From Osedax fenrisi (taxonomy: Eukaryota > Annelida > Polychaeta > Sabellida > Siboglinidae): a stretch of DNA of 64,000 nucleotides. The position numbers were made by a program, and so were the translations under genes. Below the pieces are notes generated by a model. The model was given only the letters and a program-made list of their open reading frames with translations, made no database searches and was not told where the DNA came from. This document shows, piece by piece, positions 39,693 to 46,253 of this stretch (the first letter of the stretch is position 1; every line of letters starts with the position of its first letter). The stretch covers positions 14,433,444 to 14,497,443 of the forward strand of contig OZ025243.1 in the NCBI GenBank assembly GCA_964019155.1, in the 5' to 3' direction.

Positions 39693-40061
39693 AAGCGCTC
39701 GCCGCCGTCCTCAATTGCTGATAACATTTTGAAAACCGTTCCCAACTCGTGCATCCCCTAAATATAATTATTAATAATTTATTGTAATTTTATATTATAA
39801 ATTATAATGCATATAATTTTAAATTAAACCATTAAATAATCATATACATATAATATGCATATATTTATATTTATATAGTTAATATTTTATTGATTCATAT
39901 AAAAAAAGCATACATTAATATGATGATTAAAGATAACTTGTCGAATAAGTAGAGTAACCTTGTACATAATTAGATGCTTGGTTTGGTGTGGATTTCGAAG
40001 TTAATGCAAGGTAACCATGTTTTAAGATTCGAGATTGAGAAGTAAATCTGTATCGCAACAT
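20956..40061 (-). CDS. AIFM1: AIFM1, apoptosis-inducing factor 1, mitochondrial (complete, 13 exons)
   Basis: This is an FAD- and NADH-binding flavoprotein of the mitochondrial intermembrane space; family members support import and assembly of respiratory-chain proteins and can promote chromatin breakdown when released. Exons on the minus strand, in order, are 39959-40061, 37903-38067, 37416-37493, 34214-34397, 33645-33735, 33236-33367, 24942-25101, 24548-24610, 24389-24486, 22878-23018, 21918-22151, 21316-21435 and 20956-21075. All have GT/AG borders and matching phases, giving 1689 bp or 562 residues; human AIFM1 has 613. Visible are an Arg-rich leader (1-34), a hydrophobic segment (about 53-69), the first Rossmann motif GAGTSA (about 114-119), the NADH-site motif GGGFMG (274-279), the GDAACFYD FAD motif (about 407-414), the HHDH cluster (424-427) and the AIF C-terminal domain. 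About ten residues found in human AIFM1 between exons 6 and 7 are absent, so a microexon may be missing. Intron 6 is 8.1 kb and full of repeats. Exons 1-6 lie in the duplicated segment. Confidence 0.95.
21316..21435 (-). CDS. AIFM1: AIFM1 exon 12: C-terminal domain
   Basis: The exon encodes DKGVIFYTFENKIVGMVLWN followed by VFNKIDIARK, matching the AIF C-terminal dimerisation domain. It is phase 0 at both ends. The long acidic, Ser-rich loop present in vertebrate AIFM1 just before this block is much shorter here. Confidence 0.95.
21918..22151 (-). CDS. AIFM1: AIFM1 exon 11: second FAD motif
   Basis: This 78-codon exon is the most conserved part of the gene. It starts AGDAACFYDENLGRRRVEHH, continues HDHAVVSGRLAG and includes HQSMFWSDLGP and GYEAIGIVDS. 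The GD motif contacts FAD in the family. The neighbouring HHDH cluster is intact. Confidence 0.97.
22152..22877. other. AIFM1 intron 10
   Basis: About 0.7 kb, AT-rich apart from a G-rich stretch beside the exon 11 acceptor. The 69-codon frame 22115-22324 overlaps the start of exon 11 and is not separate. Confidence 0.7.
22878..23018 (-). CDS. AIFM1: AIFM1 exon 10
   Basis: The translation contains VDHVIVAVGLEPNTDLAKHA and GGFLVNAELEARTDVYV, a strong match to the AIFM1 block VAAVGLEPN...GGFRVNAELQARS. The exon is 47 codons, phase 0 at both ends. Confidence 0.95.
23019..24388. other. AIFM1 intron 9
   Basis: About 1.4 kb of AT-rich sequence with no further exon recognised; the phases of exons 9 and 10 join without one. 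Confidence 0.7.
24389..24486 (-). CDS. AIFM1: AIFM1 exon 9
   Basis: The exon encodes EGVEVLTQSHVTACEYN and a Lys-rich strand ending NNSDKK. It corresponds to the less conserved beta-strand region of the NADH domain. It is only 61 bp from exon 8, so intron 8 is near minimum size. Confidence 0.88.
24548..24610 (-). CDS. AIFM1: AIFM1 exon 8
   Basis: This short 63-bp exon encodes NMGRVLPAYLSKWSTQKVID and directly continues the DKG of exon 7. Human AIFM1 has a closely similar NMGKILPEYLSNW block. Phases are two bases in and one base out. Confidence 0.93.
24942..25101 (-). CDS. AIFM1: AIFM1 exon 7: NADH-binding Rossmann motif
   Basis: The translation includes IKSVAIIGGGFMGSELACAL, the dinucleotide-binding motif of the NADH domain, then VTQVFPDKG. 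The acceptor is CTTCAG at 25104-25102. An upstream in-frame ATG at 25131 lies in the intron and is not needed. Confidence 0.95.
25102..26339. other. AIFM1 intron 6, 3' part
   Basis: About 1.2 kb. It is mostly AT-rich, with a more complex stretch at 25,320-25,680 containing several GATATC/CGATATCG palindromes. A short exon encoding the roughly ten residues missing from AIFM1 could lie in this intron, but I could not identify one with confidence. Confidence 0.5.
26340..27060. repeat. Tandem ~454-bp repeat with GGCGGAGATAGG core
   Basis: The block containing CATCGATCGAGGCATT, CTATGGCGGAGATAGGTA and CGCGTATACGGACGACATAA occurs at about 26,397 and again at 26,851, an offset of 454 bp. A third partial copy of the CGCGTATACGG part lies near 26,656. 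A 71-codon frame at 26413-26628 falls within the first unit and decays in the second, so I treat it as repeat, not gene. A CG-rich patch with AGCGAAGCGAGC at 26,170-26,240 precedes it. Confidence 0.8.
27104..29600. repeat. Two tandem units of a ~1.27-kb degenerate satellite
   Basis: The segment from about 27,104 repeats from about 28,378, with a 1274-bp offset at TAACATTTATGACGAGTATT. Shared landmarks are CAGTTATTCGGTTTAACGAG, CAACGGATGCGGAGTACGAA and CTATCTCCACCATGTA. The units differ by substitutions and small indels, and the second carries the MITE insertion. It lies in AIFM1 intron 6, beside the telomere-like array. Confidence 0.85.
29012..29491. mobile_element. 480-bp MITE with 26-bp perfect TIRs and 8-bp TSD
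   Basis: The ends are perfect 26-bp inverted repeats starting CATCGATATAAAGAAAGTGG. The element is bounded by direct copies of TCTCCACC at 29004-29011 and 29492-29499. Related repeat copies nearby (27,207, 27,705 and 28,477) carry the unbroken site CTATCTCCACCATGTA, showing the empty site. An 8-bp duplication with CA...TG ends fits hAT or P-type transposons. No transposase is encoded, so it is non-autonomous. The duplication breakpoint at 29421 lies inside it. Confidence 0.9.
29607..30690 (+). repeat. Degenerate GGGTTTGGGTTGGG telomere-like array (left copy)
   Basis: About 1.1 kb is dominated by TTGGG and TTTGGG units with scattered TTAGGG-like variants, all G-rich on the plus strand. A second module recurs within it about five times: AAGTTTTAATTTTTGG, then GGTTTTTTTTAGCTGCATTA, then CTTCCCGAG and CTATAAAA. 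Open frames such as VWVWVGFGFGF here are translation artefacts of the repeat. It lies in AIFM1 intron 6. Runs of four or more GGG tracts could form G-quadruplexes. Confidence 0.93.
30735..31105 (+). repeat. TAGTAATAAAGTAGTTACTTTT minisatellite (left copy)
   Basis: About 17 imperfect units of roughly 20 bp share the core TTTTAGTAATAAAGTA. It directly follows the telomere-like array in AIFM1 intron 6 and is copied at 45,289-45,659. Confidence 0.88.
31106..33235. other. AIFM1 intron 6, AT-rich part with no recognised feature
   Basis: This stretch is AT-rich, with A/T homopolymers, ATT runs near 31,150-31,400 and an (AT)n tract near 31,665-31,695. I see no exon or element. It is duplicated at 45,660-47,789. 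Confidence 0.6.
33236..33367 (-). CDS. AIFM1: AIFM1 exon 6: end of first FAD segment
   Basis: This 44-codon exon encodes VVKVDVKNHRVSLNTGQDI, then YEKVLLAPGG. Human AIFM1 has ATGG at the last position, so the second glycine-rich turn is recognisable with a Pro substitution. Both ends are phase 0. Its donor faces the long, repeat-filled intron 6. Confidence 0.92.
33480..33540. repeat. (CA)n/(TA)n microsatellite between AIFM1 exons 5 and 6
   Basis: ACACACATATAC-type repeats are followed by (AT)n. They lie in intron 5, with the copy at 48,034-48,094. The antisense 142-codon open frame 33215-33643 spans this and exon 6 and is a shadow. Confidence 0.8.
33645..33735 (-). CDS. AIFM1: AIFM1 exon 5: FAD-binding domain, continued
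   Basis: The exon encodes VFFEKDAYYCTPEDL followed by GGVSVITGVK, aligning with the block after KER in AIFM1. It has one base in and a phase 0 exit at GT (33644-33643). Confidence 0.92.
34214..34397 (-). CDS. AIFM1: AIFM1 exon 4: FAD-binding domain
   Basis: The translation contains TSAFAAYRAIRAKDA, YMRPPLSKEMW and LRFKQWNGKER, which correspond closely to vertebrate AIFM1 (the YMRPPLSKE and LRFKQWNGKER blocks are nearly invariant). A strong CTGCAG acceptor precedes it, and the donor is AG|GTAATC. Confidence 0.95.
34404..34695. repeat. Imperfect TAGGTTATGATGTAATAG minisatellite (intron 4)
   Basis: About twelve diverged units with the core ATAGGTTATGATGTAAT(CT) follow AIFM1 exon 4 on its 5' side. 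The copy is at 48,958-49,249. Confidence 0.75.
35883..36922. mobile_element. ~1.04-kb element with diverged terminal inverted repeats (intron 3)
   Basis: The left arm (about 35,883-35,995) contains CACTTTTGAAGTAACTTCGA and TTTCGGGCCACTTT. The right arm (about 36,845-36,922) reads the same way on the opposite strand, with ACTTCGGTCACTTTTGAAGT and CTCGGGCCAGGTAACTTC. The interior is AT-rich and codes for nothing I recognise. No target duplication is clear. It looks like an old non-autonomous DNA element. Confidence 0.6.
37416..37493 (-). CDS. AIFM1: AIFM1 exon 3: start of the FAD Rossmann fold
   Basis: The exon ends in VTYIIVGAG, the first beta strand and glycine turn of the FAD-binding Rossmann fold. 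The motif is completed by TSAFAA in exon 4. The length is 78 bp, with two bases in and one base out, matching both neighbours. Confidence 0.9.
37903..38067 (-). CDS. AIFM1: AIFM1 exon 2: transmembrane anchor and linker
   Basis: The exon encodes a Ser/Gln-rich stretch, then a hydrophobic segment (ILGVGAIALSIGAIVYL) suited to inner-membrane anchoring, then a Lys-rich and a Glu-rich linker. It is flanked by AG at 38069-38068 and GT at 37902-37901. It enters in phase 1 and leaves in phase 1. Confidence 0.85.
39415..39753. mobile_element. 339-bp TIR element in AIFM1 intron 1
   Basis: Inverted arms of about 55 bp begin TGCACGAGTTGGGAACGGTT and continue with CAAAATGTTA and AATTGAGG. The arms differ by a few substitutions. 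Inside are a GCATAGTGTATAC/GTATACTATGC hairpin, a triple GATTCAAT repeat and an (AT)n tract whose length differs by 2 bp between the two copies of the segment. No coding capacity is seen, so it is likely a MITE. The target duplication is unclear. Confidence 0.75.
39959..40061 (-). CDS. AIFM1: AIFM1 exon 1: mitochondrial targeting leader
   Basis: The ATG at 40061-40059 opens a frame beginning MLRYRFTSQSRILK, rich in Arg, Ser and Leu with no acidic residue, as expected for a mitochondrial presequence. The frame runs 34 codons plus one base to a GT donor at 39958-39957. That phase 1 base joins the two leading bases of exon 2 to make an Ala codon. I identified the exon by leader composition and phase match, not by homology, because leaders are poorly conserved. 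Confidence 0.75.
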
Positions 40062-40774
40062 ACTAAATATATATAGTCAATTAATTATTAATATGGTTAT
40101 ATATCAACTATATTATTAAACTAAATAAACAATTATTGAAATTAGAATTATTAAAAATAATATATTTTGAGTGATATCTATGAACTTAACCTATGAACTT
40201 TAACCTATTATCATTGTAAATACACTAATTAAGGATACCAATCCTTAAAGATACAGTAATAAAATCGTAAAGAAATTTAATAAAATAATAAAAAGTTAAC
40301 AATTTATATTATTTTACTGAATCAAGTCATTATTTTTATTACAAATATATATTATCATAAATTTATATTTTATATATAATTATATAGTTGGTACTAGACT
40401 ACACTGATGGTTTCGGGTAATATAATATGGTTTAAGGATAATAAGGATTAAAATATTATTTCGGGTCGGGTTTCTAATGTGTTTCTAATGTTTCTAAAAT
40501 GTCGGGTCATACGGGTTTTGATTCGGGTTATTCGAGTTTGTTCCGCGTTAAAATACTAATATCATATTATCCTTATAAAATATATTAAAAATGGTTATTA
40601 AAAAAAAATTATAGTAAATATGACAACACTTTGTTATCAATGATACTATTTATTATTAATTAATATATAATGCATATTGTTATAACCTCAATTTAATAAA
40701 TATTGTTGATATATTATTTAGATATTGAAATTAATTATATCAATATTAATATATTTTAAATAAGGTATTCATTT

Positions 40775-40813
<39 letters not shown>

Positions 40814-42396
40814 CATTTCATCAAACAAATATAGAATATAGAAGATTGTTTCTTATAATGCGATTCCCATTAATCTTCTAGATGTAGTTGTAAATATGTA
40901 TGCAATATTTGAGTAATTTTCATTAATATTTATTAGCAAACTTCTTATCTGATACCTATCATTTCCCTATTAACATAATCTTAAATTGACTCACCTTCAT
41001 AACTCCCTCATCTTCAATACAAAAATTACTATCCCCTCCACTCCTATAAGAAATGTTAACATATTGATACCTATATCAATCATGTATAAATGTATCCTGC
41101 CAACATTTCCAAAATGGTACTTTGGAAATATATATATATATTTCCAAAGTACCATTCTTCCATGAATTAACTTTACATTAGAATTCTATCCTTTTCCAAT
41201 ATACTCCATTAGATTACATTCATGTTAGATAATATTGCCACATTACGTATTTCCAAGTTTTGAATAATATAAAACTCTATATTTAAATGCATCTTATATA
41301 TAACAACATTATTTAACAGTCTAATTATTTAATGAATCCTAAATTACTTAATTTATGGACATACTTCTATACATATGATATCCCTGGTATAACTAGAAAC
41401 ACAGCTCATTATCTATCATCCACAGTTACATTCTTACTCCAACTACCAGTCAATACTTACATATCACAGCTGTCACCTAGGTATCTGTATAACGCTAATT
41501 GCAGAACTTATTTCATTACACATGCTGGTATCTATCTCCCACTAAACTAAAGCGATTAGTGTCAACTCTAAAGTTTAACAAATAACTATATATGCATTTT
41601 TCAGAGACAATCAATAGTAATGTAATAATAAAACAACGGATTATTGCTTATTCAGCATATATTGCAATACTAATATATGTATATACATCTACAACTACTA
41701 GTGTTCCTCTACTGGAATTGTAACCCCAGAATGGACGACGGATACATTAAACACCGAACCCATCAAATATGCATCTAAGTTATACATATGATCATATTTA
41801 TTAGTTGTTAATAATAGTGATTTTATTTTATAAATAATATATTACATTATATATATATATATATATGTCGTTACAATTATAATCAAAGAATAAAATATAA
41901 AAATATGTTTATTAAAGAGCTGGCATTGTTCATAAAAACATAAATAATGAATCTGTACATTCGCAATAAATAATATGAAGGGTGATAATACGTAGTACAT
42001 AGATGATATCGATACACGGGTGATATAGTAATGGGTAATTGCAATACGGTATTGCACTTTGATGATGATGATCCGCAGGCTTTCTAGAGATTCACGCGCA
42101 GCTCTCTCTCTCTCGACGCGGCGGTCTCGGTTGAGTGATTCACAGCTCAAACATATATATTTATGTATATATTGTAAAAAATCATGTAATAAAATGTGTA
42201 TGTGATGTGTGTATGTGTGTGTGTGTGTGTGTGTGGTAGTTGACCTCTAACTAGAGCGTAAGGTCGGTGATATCAATAAATAGGTTAAGTAACTTTGAAC
42301 TAGTAATCTCACTTGCGTATATGTACATTAAGGGTTTGAGAGATATAATCACGATGGTGGCGGGGCTGGTGGCGGGGCTGGGGCTGATGATGGGGG
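40062..42396. other. AIFM1-teneurin intergenic region (left copy)
   Basis: About 2.3 kb separates the teneurin stop from the AIFM1 start, both on the minus strand. It holds a TCGGGT-rich patch near 40,405-40,545, an (AT)n tract at 40,781-40,810, the 41,113 hairpin and the Arg/Glu-rich island at 42,058-42,145. A 49-bp exon-like piece at 40,995-41,043 (minus) has a TTATAG acceptor and a GTGAGT donor. The AIFM1 promoter should be here, but no motif stands out. The right copy spans 54,614-56,948. Confidence 0.55.
41113..41156. repeat. Perfect hairpin AATGGTACTTTGGAAA with AT loop
   Basis: AATGGTACTTTGGAAA is followed by an (AT)n centre and its exact reverse complement. It lies between AIFM1 exon 1 and the orphan teneurin exon, with the copy near 55,665-55,708. 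It could be a cruciform or a very short foldback remnant. Confidence 0.7.
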
Positions 42397-43037
42397 TCAA
42401 GTTATGGATAGTGTCTGATGAGCGTACGTTATCGTATAGCTGTCTCGTTCGCCGGTCAAGCTAATGCTACCACCGCTGCGGTCAGTTGCGGCTACAACGA
42501 TGACCTTCACACCGGCAGAGGTTAACGCTTCAATGTCGACGTCTTCGGGTAGAGGTTTGCGACCCTCGAACTCGATGACGCGCGACCACCTGTCTTTATC
42601 GTCAGTAGGTGGCAGCACGCGGTACGTTTCGTTGAAGCAGTCACGTATAGCTTCTAGAACATTGGCGTTCATGAATTCGTAGTCTGCGTAAACCACCGCG
42701 TGACCTCCACCCCTGTCTACGGAGATAGTGACGCCCTTCACTAAGGAGGCGTGACCGACCCGAAACGTGACTCGACTGGATAAGACCTCGTTGGATAGTT
42801 TAGAGGTCGGAAGCAACGAAAGACGATTCGTGAACGCCATCCTTTGATCGAACGAACACTCGTACGCCGAGGTTGTTGCTATGGAACCGGGTGGAGAGTT
42901 GCGCCACCAAGGGGTGGGAGAGGAGGGGGATGAGGAGGAGGAGGATGAGGAGTAGCGAAGGTCACCGGAGAAAGTCATGTCCACCAGCAGGGATCGTACG
43001 TCGTACCCGTATATCTCATACAGCCAGTCATGGATAT
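42397..43037 (-). pseudogene. Orphan copy of the last teneurin exon (left copy)
   Basis: This is a copy of 56949-57589 carried by the tandem duplication, with the same 220-residue open frame reading from IHDWLYEIYG to HQTLSIT and the same stop. The exon still has its acceptor, but the next sequence upstream on the minus strand is the duplication junction and then the AIFM1 fragment. No other teneurin exon feeds it. No disabling mutation is visible, which fits either a very recent origin or an assembly artefact. A companion copy of the Arg/Glu-rich island lies at 42058-42145. Confidence 0.85.
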
Positions 43038-43827
43038 CTATGTGGAGGGTTTGAATCAATGGTAACCACTATGTATATATATATATAAGATGCCTTCACT
43101 CCAAAAAAGTAGGCAGATATTTCGTCACGGATATCGCGAGAATGATTTTAGTCGGATTTTATTGTATTTTTTTGTTTAAACTAAAAATATCTGCTAGATT
43201 ATCTGCTGGATTTATATAGAACTTGTTCTAAAATATACGGAAGTTTGATGAATCATTAAAATTTCAACTTGCAATATGTGAGTATTCGCAAAGATACGAG
43301 AATTATTTTTAATTTGTTAAATTATTCGATTTATTAATCTACATTTGTACAATACATAGACAGAGCCTATTAATAATTATTTGCTATTGAATTAATTAAA
43401 TTATTATTGAATTAGGTGGTTACGCTAAGTAGCAACAAAATGTTAAAATAAGAAATATGAGGCGGGCGCCATGTGTCTCAGCGACTAGTACATTTCTGTA
43501 TGAGAAATATATTTGTCAATACGAATGTATTCACTTTCACAATAGCCTATACATATATTACCATTATCTGATGCTATTACATAATATTATAAAGGTGGTA
43601 AAAGATAGCATATGCATATTATATTAATTTAATGTATAATTGTAATAATGTATCTCTGGTAGTGTATACACATCATATATGATGGATTATAATGTATCTG
43701 TAATGTTAGGGATGAGTTATTTTATATTTATGAATAATTATTTTATATATATATAATATGAATAAAGTAACAAGATGGTTGAGTGATTTCCTTATTTCCT
43801 ATATACACACATATATATATATATGAG
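43038..43827. other. Upstream flank of the orphan teneurin exon
   Basis: This is the 3' part of the last teneurin intron, copied from 57,590-58,379. It is AT-rich, with no exon recognised. A short GC-richer patch with GGCGGGCGCC lies near 43,461. Confidence 0.55.
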
Positions 43828-43974
43828 GGTTATGGGTTACTTTTTGAAATCATGCTAACGATATATCTCTTTTGTACCATAGGATGTCTTATTGTCATAA
43901 TTTGAAAGAAGATAGGGAACAGTAATGGAGGTCCAACTGTAATAACACATGTGTACATTAGTAAGGCATACCGA
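43828..43974. other. 147-bp unique filler at the duplication junction
   Basis: This sequence lies between the two duplicated copies and I found no second copy of it in the window. Read on the minus strand it carries an open, hydrophobic frame (for example GPPLLFPIFFQIMTIRHP). The frame continues across the junction for 61 codons in total. I do not recognise it. It could be captured filler DNA from elsewhere, possibly part of an exon, since TATTACAG precedes the clearest stretch. Confidence 0.75.
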
Positions 43975-44045
43975 GGGTTTCGACTGCAGCGCTCGTAGCG
44001 GAAAGTGCCATACACTAAAGCTTATCCACTTTCTTTATATCGATG
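43975..44045. mobile_element. 3' 71-bp remnant of the MITE in the right copy
   Basis: This is the terminal part of the 29012-29491 element, including the complete right TIR and followed by the TCTCCACC duplication. The left TIR is absent because the duplicated segment starts within the element. Confidence 0.88.
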
Positions 44046-44160
44046 TCTCCACCATGTAAAAATTTGAATTTATAATAATTTTAACATGTATAAAATCAAA
44101 ATCTATATTAATAATTCGATTTTAATAATTTTAACTGTATCGAATAAATTATAAAAGGTA

Positions 44161-45244
44161 ACTTGGGCACTTGGGTTTGGGTTTGGGTTGGGTTTGGGTT
44201 TGGGTTTTGGTTTGGGTTTGGGTTTGTGTTTGGATTTGTGTTTGGATTTGTGTTTGGATTTAGGTGGGTTGGGTTGGGTTTGAGTTTGGGTTGGGTTTGG
44301 GTTGGGTTTGGGTTGGGGTTGGGTTGGGTTTGGGTTTGGTTGGGTTTGGGTTGGGTTAAGTTTTAATTTTTGGAGGTTTTTTTTAGCTGCATTACTTCCC
44401 GAGTTTTCCTATAAAATTAGATTTTCACGGTTGTGGTTAGGTTGGGTTAAGTTTTAATTTTTGGTGGTTTTTTTTAGCTGCATTACTTCCCGGGTTTGGG
44501 TTTGGGTTGGGATTGGGTTGGGTTTGGGTTGGGATTGGGTTGGGTTTGGGTTGGGATTGGGTTGGGTTTGGGTTTGGGTTGGGTTTGGGTTTAGGTGGGT
44601 TGGGTTGGGTTTGGTTTGGGTTAAGTTTTAATTTTGGTAGGTTTTTTTAGCTGCATTACTTCCCGAGTTTGCCTATAAAAGTAGATTTCACGGTTGTGGT
44701 TTTTTTTAGCTGCATTATTGGTTTGGGTTTGGGTTTGGGTTTGGGTTGGGTTTGGGTTTGGGTTAGGTTTGGGTTGGGTTTGGGTTGGGTTTGGGTTGGG
44801 TTTAGGTTTGAGTTTAGGTTTGAGTTTGGGTTTAGGTGGGTTGAGTTGTGTTGGGTTTGGGTTGGGTTTGGGTTTGGGTTTGGGTTTAGGTGGGTTTGGG
44901 TTTAGGTAGGTTTGGGTTGGGTTAATTTTTAATTTTTGGAGGTTTTTTTTAGCTGCATTACTTCCCGAGTTTGCCTATAAAAGTAGATTTCACGGTTGTG
45001 GTTTTTTTTAGCTGCATTATTGGTTTGGGTTTGGGTTGGGTTTGGGTTTGGGTTGGGTTTGGGTTTGGGTTTAGGTTGGGTTTGGGTTTTGGGTTGGGTT
45101 TGTGTTTAGGTGGGTTGGGTTGGGTTTGGGTTGGGTTAAGTTTTAATTTTTGGTGGTTTTTTTTAGCTGCATTACATCCCGAGTGAACCTATAAATGTAT
45201 ATTAACACTGTCGTGGTTAGGTTGGGTTAAGTTTTAATTTTTGG
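44161..45244 (+). repeat. Degenerate GGGTTTGGGTTGGG telomere-like array (right copy)
   Basis: This is the duplicate of the array at 29607-30690, with the same unit order and the same interspersed GGTTTTTTTTAGCTGCATTA modules. Confidence 0.93.
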
Positions 45245-45288
45245 AGGTTTTAATAAATTAATATTTATTAACATTTATTAAGCTTACT

Positions 45289-45659
45289 TTTATTTATATT
45301 AAATTAATATTTAGTAATAAAGGTTAGTTCTTTTGTAATAAAGTACCTACTTTTTAGTAATAAAGATGTTACTTTTAGTAATAATAAAGTAGTTACATTT
45401 TATAAATAAAGTAGTTACTTTTTATTATTAATAAAGTAGTTACTCTTTAGTAATAAAGTAGTTACTCTTAAGTATTAAGTAGTTACTTTTTAGTAATAAA
45501 GTAGATACTTTTTAGTAATAAATGTAGTTCTTTTAGTAATAAAGTTTATTTTTTTTAGTAATAAAGTTTATTTCTTTTAGTAATAAAGTTTAGTAGTATT
45601 TACTTTTTAGTAATAAAGTAAATTTGTAGTAATACATTTGCTTTAGTAAAAAAGTTGTC
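45289..45659 (+). repeat. TAGTAATAAAGTAGTTACTTTT minisatellite (right copy)
   Basis: Duplicate of 30735-31105 with the same imperfect units. Confidence 0.88.
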
Positions 45660-46215
45660 CTACAAGGAGCGTTAGCCCTTGATCCAGGAAAAAAGTAACC
45701 TAGTAATAATATTATTTTTACAATATTGATATCATTTAAAATTTATTATAATTATTATTGTTATTTTTATTATTATTTAATTACAATATTATTACTAGTT
45801 AACTTCTATTATTTCTTATCTACATATTATTGTTATTTTATTAATATTATTATTATTATGTTCACTACTATTTATTATTATTATTATTAATCCATTATAA
45901 TTTTTTTATCATTTTGATATTTTTTATTATATTTATTATTTTAAAAAGGGGAATTATTTAATTTTTTTTTTTATTTTGATTGTAGTGTTTTTATTGTTAT
46001 TTTTATTTATATACAAATTGTAAATTTAATATTTTACAATTTATATTTATATTTTACTCTATTGTTATTGTTATTGCTATGTTTATTTGTTCACTTTACT
46101 TTTGCTGAGGTATATATTAAATAAGTTATATATATCTGGGTTTACTCTCGTTTATTACGATAGACCTATCTGAGTATTATAACCATACTATTTATTTCAT
46201 TCATTCCTATATATT

Positions 46216-46253
<38 letters not shown>

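Larger units (their letters stand above)
29421..43827. repeat. Left copy of a 14.4-kb tandem segmental duplication
   Basis: From GGGTTTCGACTGCAGCGCTC onward this segment is repeated in direct orientation at 43975-58415. The offset is 14,554 bp up to about 39.6 kb and 14,552 bp after it; the 2-bp change falls in the (AT)n tract near 39,64x-39,68x. Wherever I compared the copies, including introns, they are the same apart from (AT)n length. The left boundary lies inside a MITE. The right boundary lies in or just after a short (AT)7 tract. Confidence 0.95.

Noticed and set aside
41332..41550. 72-codon plus-strand frame (copy 55884-56102)
   Set aside because: It has a more protein-like composition than most, but I recognise no family or splice context. 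It may be a fossil fragment of an element.
42464..42682. Plus-strand frames at 42267-42464, 42464-42682, 42873-43088 and their copies
   Set aside because: They are shadows opposite the teneurin last exon.
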